This document shows, piece by piece, positions 32,644 through 45,503 of a stretch of DNA of 64,000 nucleotides. The translations under genes were made by a program, and so were the position numbers. The stretch covers positions 731,689 through 795,688 of the forward strand of contig KB306104.1 of assembly GCA_000328365.1 (NCBI GenBank). Direction: 5' to 3'. This DNA comes from Capitella teleta (lineage: Eukaryota; Annelida; Polychaeta; Capitellidae). The notes beneath the pieces were generated by a model. That model was not told the origin of the DNA and ran no database searches. It saw only the letters and a program-made list of their open reading frames with translations. The stretch's first letter is position 1, and the number at the start of each line of letters is the position of its first letter.

Positions 32644-35600
32644 ATGGAGTCAATGGAGTTTGTCGATGGAATGGTGGCAGGGCCCTCAGTTGAGGGGGCT
32701 GCTGAAGAGGGCGCTGAGGTTGTACAGATCATCATGGATCAAGGAGGAGACGAACAACTTGGACTGGGTGGCGCTCAAATCATTCAACTGGACACAGGAG
32801 AGGGACATGTTCAGCAGTATCTTCAGGTTTGATTCTGCTCTTCTTTATTTATTAATCTGGAGGGGAAAAAATTATTCTAATTGTGTGAAATTTTGTCAGA
32901 ACTGAGTTAATTTTGACTGGTGACATTCCGTAGGTGGTAGGAGCCAATGGTACGAAGCAACTGATCCAAATGGAACCGGGTCAAATGCATTACGTGGTGG
33001 AGACCCCTGCGGACAGCAGCAGCCATGAACTGCTTCAAATCACCCCAGAACCCCCCGCTCAGCTCACAGAAGAACCTGACATGACTCAAGAATCCAAAGT
33101 CACAATTGTTTACCCAAACAACGATGAAGTCAACGAAGAATCGAATGATCAGAAGGAGGAGGAAGTGAAAACGGAGCAAATCATTGTGTTGCCCAAGGTA
33201 TTGAGTTGTATTGCACAGCTGGATTGAAATATGATCTGTCCTGTGCAGGATTTCAACCATAAGACAGAGGTGAAAGAAGAAGAGAAAGAAAAGAAGAAAA
33301 CGAAGAAAACGAAACAGAGACAGGCATTGAGACAGGCACTGAAACAACCATTGTACAGGATGAAGTGCCGGTGGTTGAGAAAGAAATAGAAAAACACAAA
33401 GAGATTGATTTGTCATCGCCAATTGCTCTCACTACGGACACTGTAGTGGTTATCAATGGTAAGAAATGTTTACTCAAGCTGGAGCCCGGAAGTCAGACAC
33501 TGTCTGCTTTTCCTCTCAAAGGTACTGCAAGTGAGTATTGTGTTATGATCTCAAATGGACTCATTACATATTGTGTTTTGGTCTCACAGGCAAGAGACCG
33601 AGAGGTCGTCCGCGAAAGACGCCTCAGCCGAGTAATCAGACTGAAGAAGGTGACGACCAGTCAGACAAAGACAAAGAGACGAGCGCTGTTGAGGGCTTAC
33701 TAGGGCTCTCAGAACTTGATGACGGGCGCCGCAAAAGCAACAGAGTGCGCAAGAAGAATCATCTTTTGACTGACTATGAAACGGGACCCATAGATGGTGC
33801 TGATGATGACAACATCGATAAGGGGGTGGAGGAAGGTGACATTCCAAAGCGGGGTAGGGGAAGGCCTCCTAAAGCCCCAGGCAGTGGAGTCAGCAATCAA
33901 GTGCAGAACTTCTTGGCTAATCTTGGTTTACCAGGTATGAGTCGTATCACTTGTGTGTGCTGTTTATCGTTGATGAATCTGTGTCCGCAGTGAAGAGAGG
34001 AAGAGGAAGACCACGGCGGCGACCTCTGTCTGGTGGAGCGAGCGTTCCAGCATTTGTCATTCCGTCTGGAGGTGGCCAAGCGGTGATGATGGCTCCTGTG
34101 CAGGTGTGAAACCTAAATTACTTTGCTCTCTTCTTTCATTTGATTCCGTCTTCAGGGTGTATCAATGGCTAAATCAATGTCCAGCATTCAGATTCAGAGT
34201 CTGACTCCCGCAGAACAACCTGCGGTGCAACAAAGCCAGTTCCCGATTATTCTCCGTAACGAAGACGGCACTGAGACTCACATCTACAATGCTGGCACTC
34301 TGCCAACAGACGCCACCTCCCAGGAAGGCGAGGCTGAAGAGGGTGCCCCGCTAGCCTTGGCAGATGGTTAGATTTGGAGTATACTGTGATCAATCCTGGA
34401 TGAATGTGATTTCAGTTGATAAAATGATCAACATTCCAAAACAAGAGGAAAGTAATGAGAATAATGAAAATGAACCAACGACAGAAACAGCGATTGAAGA
34501 GAGCGTGACAATCAAGGCAGAAGATACCACCGTGTGGCCGACAGAGACGCCGGTGACGCAGATCAAAGAGGAACAGAATGTGGTCACGAGCGAAGTCATA
34601 ATGCGAGACAATCAGCAGCAGTCAATCACGGTCTCTCTTTTTGGTACGCGGTTTCATTTGTGATGTGTGGTCGATTTTAAGTGACCGTTACAGAACCTGG
34701 AACATCGGACGGAGGAGGAGAAAGCAAGGAGGCGGTTCCCCCAGCGGCAATTATTCAGGTTCCCCAGCATTTACTTCCTCTGCTTATTCCTCGAAAAGAG
34801 CCGGCACGCTTAGGTATTTGCATTTTTTTATTTATTTTTTTCTCCCTTACACAAAGATGGTTTATTCTTGTACAGGGTTACGGGCATCGCAGGAAGACCT
34901 GGCCAAGTTAAAATGTCCAAAGTGCGATTTCCAGGCATATTATGACAATCAGTTCCGTGAGCACATCTTGCAGCATGAAGAAGACATCCACAAATGCAAA
35001 TGTTGCAATTTTGTGACCATTGAATCCAGCCTACTTTACAAGCATTACAACGTAATGATTCTTAACCAAATTCATAGCAGATTATAATTTTATTGACTAA
35101 TTTTTTTATTTTTTAGGATTTTCATCCAAGGAATATCTGCAGTGTGTGCAATTTTGTTGCTGATCATGTGTATATTATCAAGCGGCATATGGCAAGACAT
35201 TCTGAGAAGGGATCCGAATGCGAGATTTGTGGAAAAGTGTACAAGGTTAGTTTTCCTTTTCGTGGAATCAATTTGGAATGTTTATCATTTTGCATCTGTT
35301 TGCAGGATCAGTACGTCCTCAAAATGCACATCAAGATGGTTCACATGCCGGCTGAGGTGCTCTTTGAATGCAACATATGTGGCAAGAAATTCACTCGCAG
35401 GGCTCACCTCAACCGACATCTCCGGATTCACGATCCAGAGAAGCCGTTTAAATGTCCTCACTGTGAATACAGGTAAAAACGGCTTCATTTATCTACCTAA
35501 GTGTAAACCTACAAAGGTACCGAAAACATTGCTCTAATTTTATTGATTTTTTTCACAGAGGCTGTGAAAAAAGTGACATCACAAAGCACATCACAATTCA

Positions 35601-38600
35601 TGAGGCTCCAAAATACGTCTGCGAGATCTGCAACAAAGCGTTCAGGCATCAGAAAAATAAAGATCTGCACGTGAAAAGGTGAATTTCGCATCCTCTCTGA
35701 ACTTCCTGTGAACTTTGTTTTCACTTTGAAGGCACAAAGGACAGAAAGACTACAAATGCGGAGTCTGTGACTTCTATGGCTACACGTTCACTGACATTCG
35801 CAAACACATAGAACGCAAGCATTCCGATACCAGGCATCTGTACTGCGCGAACTGCCTGGCATACTTCAAGAATGAGACCACTTATAAGGTAAATCATAAC
35901 GCGCTTTTCTTCAAATCACAACGCACTCGTTTTTCATAACGTACTTTTCCTGATAATCATAAGGTCATCATTTTATCATAACGCATTTACATTCGTTATG
36001 ATTCCATATAACACCATGTTTATGGGACTTTAGCGCGCGTGTCAGCACATAATGACTGTCAGCTGACGGTCTGTTGCTTGTGAATGGGATGAGGGAGTGG
36101 GCTGTCGCGTTAAGATTCACCTGCTTCATCACCTTTCTTCAATGCTAACTTATTCATTTGATCCAGTGATTAAGTAAGCATTCGGCAGATGTATTTCTGA
36201 CTGCACAATATAATAATGTTGTTTCTTCTGCTTCGTAAATGTATTGCGCCCCTTGGGAAATTGCACACTTCTCTCCCCCCCCCCCCTCCCTCCTTTCTTT
36301 CCTTTTTAACCTTCTTTTTCTTTTGAGAAATCGGATCCACGGTCATTGAACTTCATTCCGTTAGAATGCCTCCTATTATATTCTTTTGTGTGGACCGTTT
36401 CCCGTTTTTCTGAAGCACAAACACGAATTTTACGAAACAAAGAGCAGATTTTTCGTGATAAATCAAAGTTTTCGTAATTAATGTTGAGATAACTATCAGC
36501 ACTGCTGCAAACTTCGTAGGCGAGCATCTTTCGCTTACTTGGAAAAACCTCTTTCATGTTCTTGTGGAAGGAAATTGTGGAATTCATTTGATAGCTGTTA
36601 GCCTCTGAATGTGTTTCGATGGGGCCGGTGTTATCACATCGTTAGGTCGTCACCCCTTTTCTTTCTCCGCCAAACCCCTCAAGCCGTCATTACTTTCTCT
36701 CTCTCATACATTTTTGTCCATGGAGTGAAATTTCAAGCAGCTTTCTTGGGTCAAGTGGATGCCGTGTGAAAAAGCTCTCCCGGATCCCACGAGCTGCTTG
36801 TATTATCGCCAAGCAGCCAGCGATATCGTATTGCGCATTCCATGAATGCGGTGTCCAGTGGTCGGCTATTCCGCGACTGACCCTTGCACCCCTCGCTAGG
36901 GACATTAATGCCCTCGCCTCAAGGTCTGCGCTTGTCAACATGGGGTCGTAAATGTCCGCATTTACGCCTGTCAGTCGAGGTGGTCAGCACACCTATTCCA
37001 GGTGTCCCCTCTAACATACATACCTTAATCCCGAGTTATTTCTCCTGTAAATAAACATAAATATCAAACCCAGTTGCTGACCAGTCCCTCGAGTTCATTT
37101 ATCGGGCATGAAAAAGTCAAATTTTATTGCAATAAATACCCAGCTACACATGCTCGTTTTATTCTCGCCTTATCTTTATATGAATTTTATTATAAGCATG
37201 AAGTCAGATCCGATATCTTGTTTGTCGCTCTTTGGGACAACACTGGCATCTACAAGACGTGGCACATTTAACTGATAACAAATGTAGATAACAGTACAGC
37301 ATGTACAAGAGCTAACAAGATGACAGTCCTTCCATAATGCATATCACAATATCGTTTTCATTTTCTGTTTTTGCGCGCGCGCGCTTTTCTCCGCGTTTGT
37401 GTGCTTATCATTTTTCTCCTCCTCCTCCTCCTCTCTTCTCTCCATCACAACTCTCCGCATTCTTCTCTCTTTCGAGATGTGAAAGAAGAAAAAATACATT
37501 CTAAAAGTAGTTCAACGGCGACGCATGTACATGTCATTCACCCTCAGTACTCAAAAAGTTAAAACAGCGTCTGCTTGCTGAGCGGAGTAGGAAGATGCGC
37601 CCCTCCAAACCCCCCTTGAACGTTTATCTTTTGCTCTCGTAAAATATAAAAATTAAAATCGATCGGTATTCCTGGCTGCCGCCACCCACTGTTAGAAATG
37701 CCGCTGTGGCTCTGTTCACTTTCATATCACATCTTTTTACACGGCTCTGATAAGCTTCTCGTTTTACATAATACAGTGCAAATGTATTTTGATTGGCCGC
37801 CTGACAGCCTCGCTGGCACACTGTCTCTCCGTGTCTCCTTTATGCGATCAAGTTGCAAGCCTCGTCTTCCTCCCTCCTCCCTCCCCTCCCTCACTTCCGG
37901 TTCCTCCTCTTCCTCCTACTTCAGGAGCTGCTTCCGCATATCCCGAATAAAACGAACCCACTTTTTATGCGATTTTGTTTTCATAGAAATCTAGTTTGTT
38001 TTTCCTTTCCTGTCGGCCGGAGTTCGTTGACTCCCTTCTCCCTCTCCCCTTCCCTTTCTTCCATTCAGGCTAAAACTCCGGACGCGGATTATTTTTTTTC
38101 CCTTTTTATTTTTCCTACCGTTTCCTTGAGGTATAGTTAATTTGTTACCTGTCGGCCTCATAAAAACATTGTACTGTGGCCTCATTGTTCTAATAATGTT
38201 GAAAAAGCGATTTTTTTTAAAGTTAATTATTTAATTATTCAAACCTTTCTATTGACTAATACTAAAATAGCAATGCAAGATGTTCCACGTGCAATGTACA
38301 AACAATACCGATCAGAAGAGAAAAGAAGAAGGAATAAATTTATATAGCTATAGCATTGAATTAATTACAGTTGGAGGGAGGGGAGGGAGGGGGGGGGGGT
38401 GGTTCTGGGGCATTGCATACAGAATACAGTTGCAAACCCGGCGTTGACGGTTCCTCAGTGTATGATTTAGAATTTTAAGATGTCGCTGTCAGAATTCGCG
38501 TCTGATGTTTCAGCTGCCTTTCGCTGCGAAATTTATTGCGTGTATTGAAAGCGAAATTAAGTGAGAAATCTGACTGTGTGTCAGTCATAATGTATGCCTT

Positions 38601-41600
38601 AAATGAGCATTCATGTATCACACCGTTGACGAGCTGCACCGAATCAACCCTCTGCCATACCGACGACGCTGGAGTGCCGACGCCGCTGCTGTTTTGGTTG
38701 CGTAATAGTTCTGTGATCATAACGGTTGCGTAATTGGGGTTATCGTGGGGTATGGCCGCGCAACATGGTGCCTCGTTCCTAGTTCACACTACCTTGCGGC
38801 TTCCCCATCATGCGGCACCTCAACGACCAGCGGCATCGGCCGTTCTTGACGCCGAGCATCCGACAACGCAACCCTGAGTAGCCATGACGTAATCATGCTC
38901 AATCTTATTCCCAGCCTCTGAATTATGGCTTCTAGAGGAATATCCCTTTAGTGTCTCGGTGTCTTTTTATGAGAACTCAGATTTGAAAACCAATGTATAC
39001 ATTATTGGCAATGTCTTGTATGTTTTTGCAGGAGCATTGCAAGACATGCGAGATCGAAGGTGCGGGCGACCTGCAGGCCATGGTGCAGGCGCCGACGGCG
39101 ACCACTGACGACGCGGGACACATTCTGGTCGAGACGAACCCGATCAGCGGCATCGCCGTGGAACAGGTGCACAGTCTGCAAGGTCGGTGCTTGTGCTTAT
39201 TTGTGCCGCTTCTCCGGTTACACGCGCAGTCGCCGTGTTTGACTTGTTGCTTCAAAAGGAGTTGCATCGCAACCCCAGTCTGCATTGTGCACCATTCACT
39301 CTTTGAAGACGGCACCGCTGAACGCCAGGCAACAAACGATGGTCACGTTCGCTGGCTAGCGTGCTGCAGCAGACAGAAGGGTTATAGAGTTACGTAAGAA
39401 GTCAGTGACCCTGGTATAAGGGCATGCAGCGTGAAGAAGCCCTTATCAGGCGGCGTATAGAATGTTTATGAATAAATGATGAGTACTCCAGGTGTACTTG
39501 AGCTCTCGCTCCTTTCGAGTACTCAGATCCTGTGCCGCAGCCTCTGAATTGATTTACAACTCAATCAGCGACACCTGCTTCGTCGCTCTTATCGAGGATC
39601 GAACCTGATCGATCGGACTGCCCGTGGGCCTCGTCTTTCTATGTCTGCTTCTATAATGACGGTCATTTGAGCAGTGTACCATGCACGGAATGCATGCTGC
39701 CTCCTCCTCCTCCTCCTCTCCCTCCTCTATGTGGTTATCACGTTCTTTTACTTTGATGCTTTTTCTTATGCTTTTTTGTCAGGCAATATCTGCTGATCGA
39801 GCATTTCTTTATTTTCCCCCCCCTTTTTTGGGGGGGTTGGGGTAGGGGTCTGTGGTGCTCTTAGTATGTATACCTTTAGCAGAGCACGATATGTGGACCG
39901 CCAATATAAACATAGTGTGAATATTGTGCACCAATTCTTCAATGTATATGATGACCTACCTACCTACCCCCGTCCGTATACGCCCCTGCGGAATTACCCC
40001 TTGAGCGCCAGTGTCGAAGTTAAAAACCCCGGTTTTGGTCAATTACAAGCCTGCGTGATAAGATGCGCTCTGTGCGCAGTCATCGGTCCATTTTATTGCG
40101 GCTCGGTATACACACTCCTATAATGAACCGACGACCGATACATCATACTCAAAACCTCATGAATCGCTTCAGCTTTCAAAGTTCTTCTGAACCATTATAT
40201 TTAAGGAAATCCCGGATTCGCGACACGGCGACATTCAGACCATCAGTCATCTCCGCTTGACTGATGCATCTTCGGATCTTGCGGCATTCAGCATTAGACC
40301 CCGCTGCCATGGTGCAAGTACGACAATGCTGCCGCAGCATTGTCTGTGAACAGTAATGGATTATCAGCCTGTTGTTGCTTTCTCCTTTTGATCCTGTGTC
40401 GGCATCTGTTGTCTCCATGCGATCACAATGCCTGGCCACTCGTAGATCAGTGCAGGGGCCATTTGATGTGATGGAGAGCCCTCAGTCCGCATCCACCCCT
40501 CCCTCCTCCTCCTCCTCCTCCTCCTCCTCTTCCGTTACCATGGCAGCATTCCCTTACACCATGGGAACTTTTCTTCTAATAATAAAACCCCGTGTTCGAG
40601 TCCCAGCGGCTTAGCATTATAAAGTGCATGCAGGTTACAAAGCAGCCAGCGGAAGTATAGTCCAGTGGTCGAGCACAAAGCCTGACCGGGCGATCGAGAG
40701 ACCCGTTAGGTGTCGCATCTTGGCGTTGATGGATGTAGTCCTGTGGTTCGTTCGCTGCCATTTGCAGCTCTTTATGGCGATCGCATGAAAAGACTTCTTG
40801 CTCCATAAAACACGCATCGCTGTGATTTCCTCCTTCAGAACTGGTCACTCGATAGCGAACTGACCAGCGGTCACTCTTTGTTTCAGCAGAATGCTCTTTC
40901 TGTGTGTTATCCACCATCGATATCCCTCATCTACCAGGCACCAACATTCACACCATTGGTCATATCCATAAAGTTGTGAAGAATCCCATTCCACGACCTT
41001 CCATTGTGACCTTGTGTTGACCCTTTGATCTCCTGAGTGATGAATACAAGGTCAAATCACAGGTCACCACAGCCACCCGTATACGGAGGGTGGCACACTG
41101 CCCCTCGCCCCCCCGCCCCCGAGGCTGCTGTGTTGAATTCCATAAATTACCTGCGGGGGTCAAAGCCCTCTCTCTCCCCTGGCTCACCCCTTACCCCTGG
41201 TGCTGCAATGCACTCTTTTGTGCACTTCAATGATGCCCTTAAAGCAACCCCATGCCAGCTACCCTCCAATGGGGGCTAAACTCCTTATTCACCTCCTTCT
41301 TTTTTTCCTTTTCCCGATCCAATTCATTCTTGGGGTTTTTTTTTTCCTTCCTCTCACATTAATGGCCAGGGGGTGGAGTTCTTCACGGGGTTCGCTTAAT
41401 GTCTTGAATCTATGATGAACTTTACACCCGGGATTTGAAGAATGCCTGTCATGCCCCCATTGATTAGGCTATCAAGCGACGACGCTCATTCAGAACTGCT
41501 GTTGCATGCTGCCTCTCCTGCTGCCTGCTATGCCCTGCAAACCCAAGACGGCTGGGCGCCCCCATGCCAGCCCCTTGCGTATGGCATGTATACATCATGT

Positions 41601-44600
41601 ACCTGTGTGTATTTGTGCTCTGAGGAACGCGCTTGTCTATCGATGCATTAGGGGCGACTGGGTATTTGGCCTCATGCCTCTGATTTCTTGAATTGTTCTT
41701 GTGTTGTTTCTCGTCAAATCGACGACCCCGTATGGTATGAAAGACTGGATGATCGCTCAACGGAGAATTCAACGTTATATGCCGTATGTCCCAATAGACC
41801 GGAATAAATTATAATAAATTATAATACAATTCCACGTGTAAACTTTTGTTAATATACATTACAAAATCGCAACACCGTACACGTCGACATCTAGGCGGAC
41901 ATGCGATATGCTCGTCTTCAGATTCTCTGAGCGCTTTCTCGACGGTCATGTTGGTATATTGGGTTGGCGTCCGCTTCATGGGCGCCTTTTGCTCTTTTCT
42001 TCAATTCTTAAAATCGATTCCGTATTCGGTTTCGACTCACGAGTCCGTTTTCGACATGATTAATATATATCACGTGTACTTGACCCTTGCATTCTGAGTC
42101 TGAACGCGGGTCGTGGACGCACTCTCCATTTCTGCTTTTGCCTCGTTCTGATTGCTAATATTCATTTTGTGGAAACTGCTTTTTTATAACCAATAGCCAG
42201 CCACCAATAATTCCCACTTCGTTTGACGTATGTTTACGTCTTGTGACCGTTGCTTCTTTGCTCGTATCAACGATTCTAGATCGAAGACAAACACATAAAG
42301 TAACGCATTTCATCAGAATCAAGTATACATGAACATGTATCTATTGTGGGAGGTTAAAGAGCATACAAGGGCCGTAATCATTGTGTCAAGGCACCGCCAA
42401 ACATTTGCAATCGGATTTTCACATCATTGTCGTAATTATCAATTAATCCTCTGCCTTGATCTAGCTTTAGGGTTAGACGATCTGTTGTGCTGGGTGCTCT
42501 ACGTGTACATGCTTGTCTCGCCGCTTGCGTTTCATTGATTGTGGCATGCATGCTGTGTGCATTTTCCTGCGACTTCGGCATCGCTGGGTCAGCGGTCGGC
42601 CAGCCCTGCTTTCTTCATTTCTGAAGAATAGTTATTGCGCAGTTCCGCCTGATGCTTACAGTGTGTATACTGTGAGGTATATTTCACGCTGTGTTCGCTA
42701 TTGGTTTGACGTGCAGATGAGTGACACGCGGGGTTGGGTTGCGGTGCCTCGAGGCTCCGGTCAGTGGTCAGCTCTGGTCATCACGAGGCAGGCGTGGCAG
42801 CAGCCCACCGCGCTCTCAAGCGCCGCGCACCATGCTTCTCTGCATCCCAATGTAAACATCTGCCTCCGGGTCGCAGAGGTCACAGCGCGACCTTGCGGCC
42901 CAGGGTCATCGGGGCATGACAACGGCACCCCGCGTGTGTGGGTCGCAGATTCCCCTACAGCCCTTGTGTTCCTCCTTATCCGGCGATTGTGCTGCTGATG
43001 CTGTTGCCATGGGAACAGCGCCAGTTGTTGTTGATTCAGCGGCGCAGTCGCAGGTGACGTTGTTGCGCTCGTCGCACGGGGGCGCAGTGGTGCGTGCGGC
43101 GCTCTTTCCTGGCAGTTCACGCTCGCTTTGATCCCGCATCTGTTGAGTCTCTCCTTCTATGGCTATTGTTTCGGCCCAGCGCATGCGCTGTGCTGGCATT
43201 TGCGCAGATGTAGCGGCCATTACCGCGCCCTGACACCGCCGCCCACGCATGCGCGTCCGATGCACGCCTCGTGACACGCAGCTCCAGCGCTGCATTGTCA
43301 TGCAGTCCTCCCTCGCCGTGCATGTAGCATGGGATTGCGTGTTTAGTGAAGCGATGTCGGGGTAATTATTGCCTTAAGCGGCGGCGGAGGCGGCTCTTTT
43401 GTTCGCTCCTAGCTCCGGCTGATCGCGATGCAGTGACGCTTGTGTAAGCATGCAGTGCCGTGAAACTCAAGGAAGCGAAAGGTGCCACAATGCATGTCTT
43501 GACGGCTGGCTCCCTTGTTCCGCTCTGACGCAATGCTGCTGTCAGAGGGAGGGCGTGGCCGTGCGGTACAGCATCACAATCCAGGCACCCTTCTTATGTC
43601 AACTTCCATGCAACGACCGGGCCTCAACTGCATCGTCATTTCTATGCTTGACGGGGTGTCAGATTTAGACCTCTGCACTCTACGCATGTATAATTAATAA
43701 AGTTCACTCATTGTTGATAACAATAAAAAGCTCTTACTAATTCTCTTAAAACACCTGCCTCTTCTTCTCATCTGGGCATAATTATGCAGCCACCTTTTAA
43801 CTTTTCGGTTCTTTTACACGTTATATATTTATTATAGGGTCAGAATACAGTGTTAATAGATTTTGAGGGAGGTGTCTTGAATAATTTAATTTCACCTTCT
43901 TGTATAGATTATTGTAAATACCTCTCTGAAGTGGCGTGAGGGTTGGGAATTATCATGGTAATCGCCTGAGCTCACAGTAACTGTTAGCCGCTTTGCTTGG
44001 TTCGTTTTTAACTTTATTTGTAGAGATGTTTGTGGCGAAGCAGGTGAAAATTCTCCTTTTTAGCTGTAATACTCTGTTTTCACCGTAATAATTTTTCCTC
44101 CCGCATGGTCTCCGCTCCTTAATTTCTCTATTGGAATGCGCAAGTTCTGTCCATAATTACGTTAATCGGTTAGGAAGATATAGAAATATTATTTAGTTGC
44201 ATAGGCAGTTAGCATTCGTGTCCGCCTCTTTGTCTATAATTAGTTCGTGAAGTCACATTTCACCAATGCATGCCGTCAGTTTTTTTACTGGGTCCATGTT
44301 CGATTTTTCTTGAATCGCTTGTACATGACACGGAGGAGGCGCGGTCTGACATTATTTACGACTGTGTAAAGTTACACTGTTGTATAAAGTCATTGAACTT
44401 ACAAAACATTGCATGTATCGAAAGTTTTTCGATGGGGGAAAAAGCGATAATTGCCGCATCAGCAAAATTGGAGCCGGAAGAAGGAGAGCGATGACTCAGA
44501 AAAAAATGATGGCTGATTATACGTTTTTCACATCTTCCCGGGGGCAGTAAGAAAAATCATAATTTGTTTGCAACGAGTTTGGATGATTTTTATACTTAGC

Positions 44601-45461
44601 TGAACTTTGAGACTATATGCACTTAACAATGGAATTACTGGATTGCACGAGGTGAGCTTCTTTGCATTACTGCAGAGTCTCTCCTTGACGGTCTAGAAAT
44701 TTTATTTATATGTGGTGTATACAAGTATACTCGTGTATACCATTACTTTGTTGTATAAACTATGCGGTAAATATTAATCTCATTAATTGACAGTTGCGTC
44801 AGATTTTAATTCTTCCTCTCAAATTAGCACCCTGTGTAACCTTTTCGGTGCAAATATGTCTTTTACAGAGTGGGCCAAAAGCAGCCTTTCTACTCCATGT
44901 TAATGTGTTTTTCAATGGCGCCGCGCATTTCCGAGAAAGTGTTTCAAAGCAGATCGCAGCATAAAATCCGCGCAAAGATAAGAGAAATAAATTTTGGTAT
45001 GGCTAGCCTAATATGTCATGCTGCTATTCTTATCATTTCTATTCCAATTCCATCAGCATTTATGCCGATTTATCTCAATTAATAGAGTAGACTCATCATT
45101 CGGCGATATTTCCACTTTTGGCGACAAACAGGGCCCCGGACCATGGATAAGCTTCATTGAACGCATAATTAAGGCAACGCTCTCGTACTATTGTTTTGTT
45201 TGAGAGTGCTATCGTTGCGACAGTAGCACTAATGTTGATCTCCTAAAATCAAAACAAAGCAGAGAGTTTGTATTGAAGCGCCATACAAGAGATGACATTC
45301 CTGAATGCTCGTTATGGGGCTCATCCCATTTTGCTCTCTTCGCGATCACTCACCACTCGCATTTAAATGTTCCTCCCTCATTTAAAAATTGACTTTTTAC
45401 TTGATTTCTTTGCATAAAATGGCGCAGAATAACACAGTCAATCCATACCAGGTTTTTTTGT

Positions 45462-45503
<42 letters not shown>

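Noticed and set aside
33149-33477. Minus-strand hydrophobic frames rich in Phe/Ser/Leu
   Set aside because: They are antisense shadows of the acidic Glu/Lys-rich exon 3 of the zinc-finger gene.
36690-36941. 83-codon minus-strand frame in intron 13
   Set aside because: The sequence looks fairly protein-like but I recognise no family, and there is no splice or polyadenylation context to support it.
39594-39612. Minus-strand B-box-like GGTTCGATCC
   Set aside because: The flanking bases do not form a T-stem or cloverleaf, and no A-box is in range.
42513-43301. Several 120-160-codon open frames on both strands
   Set aside because: They overlap each other in GC-rich DNA, have skewed Arg/Ala/Ser/Cys composition and no motif or splice pattern; they are composition artefacts.
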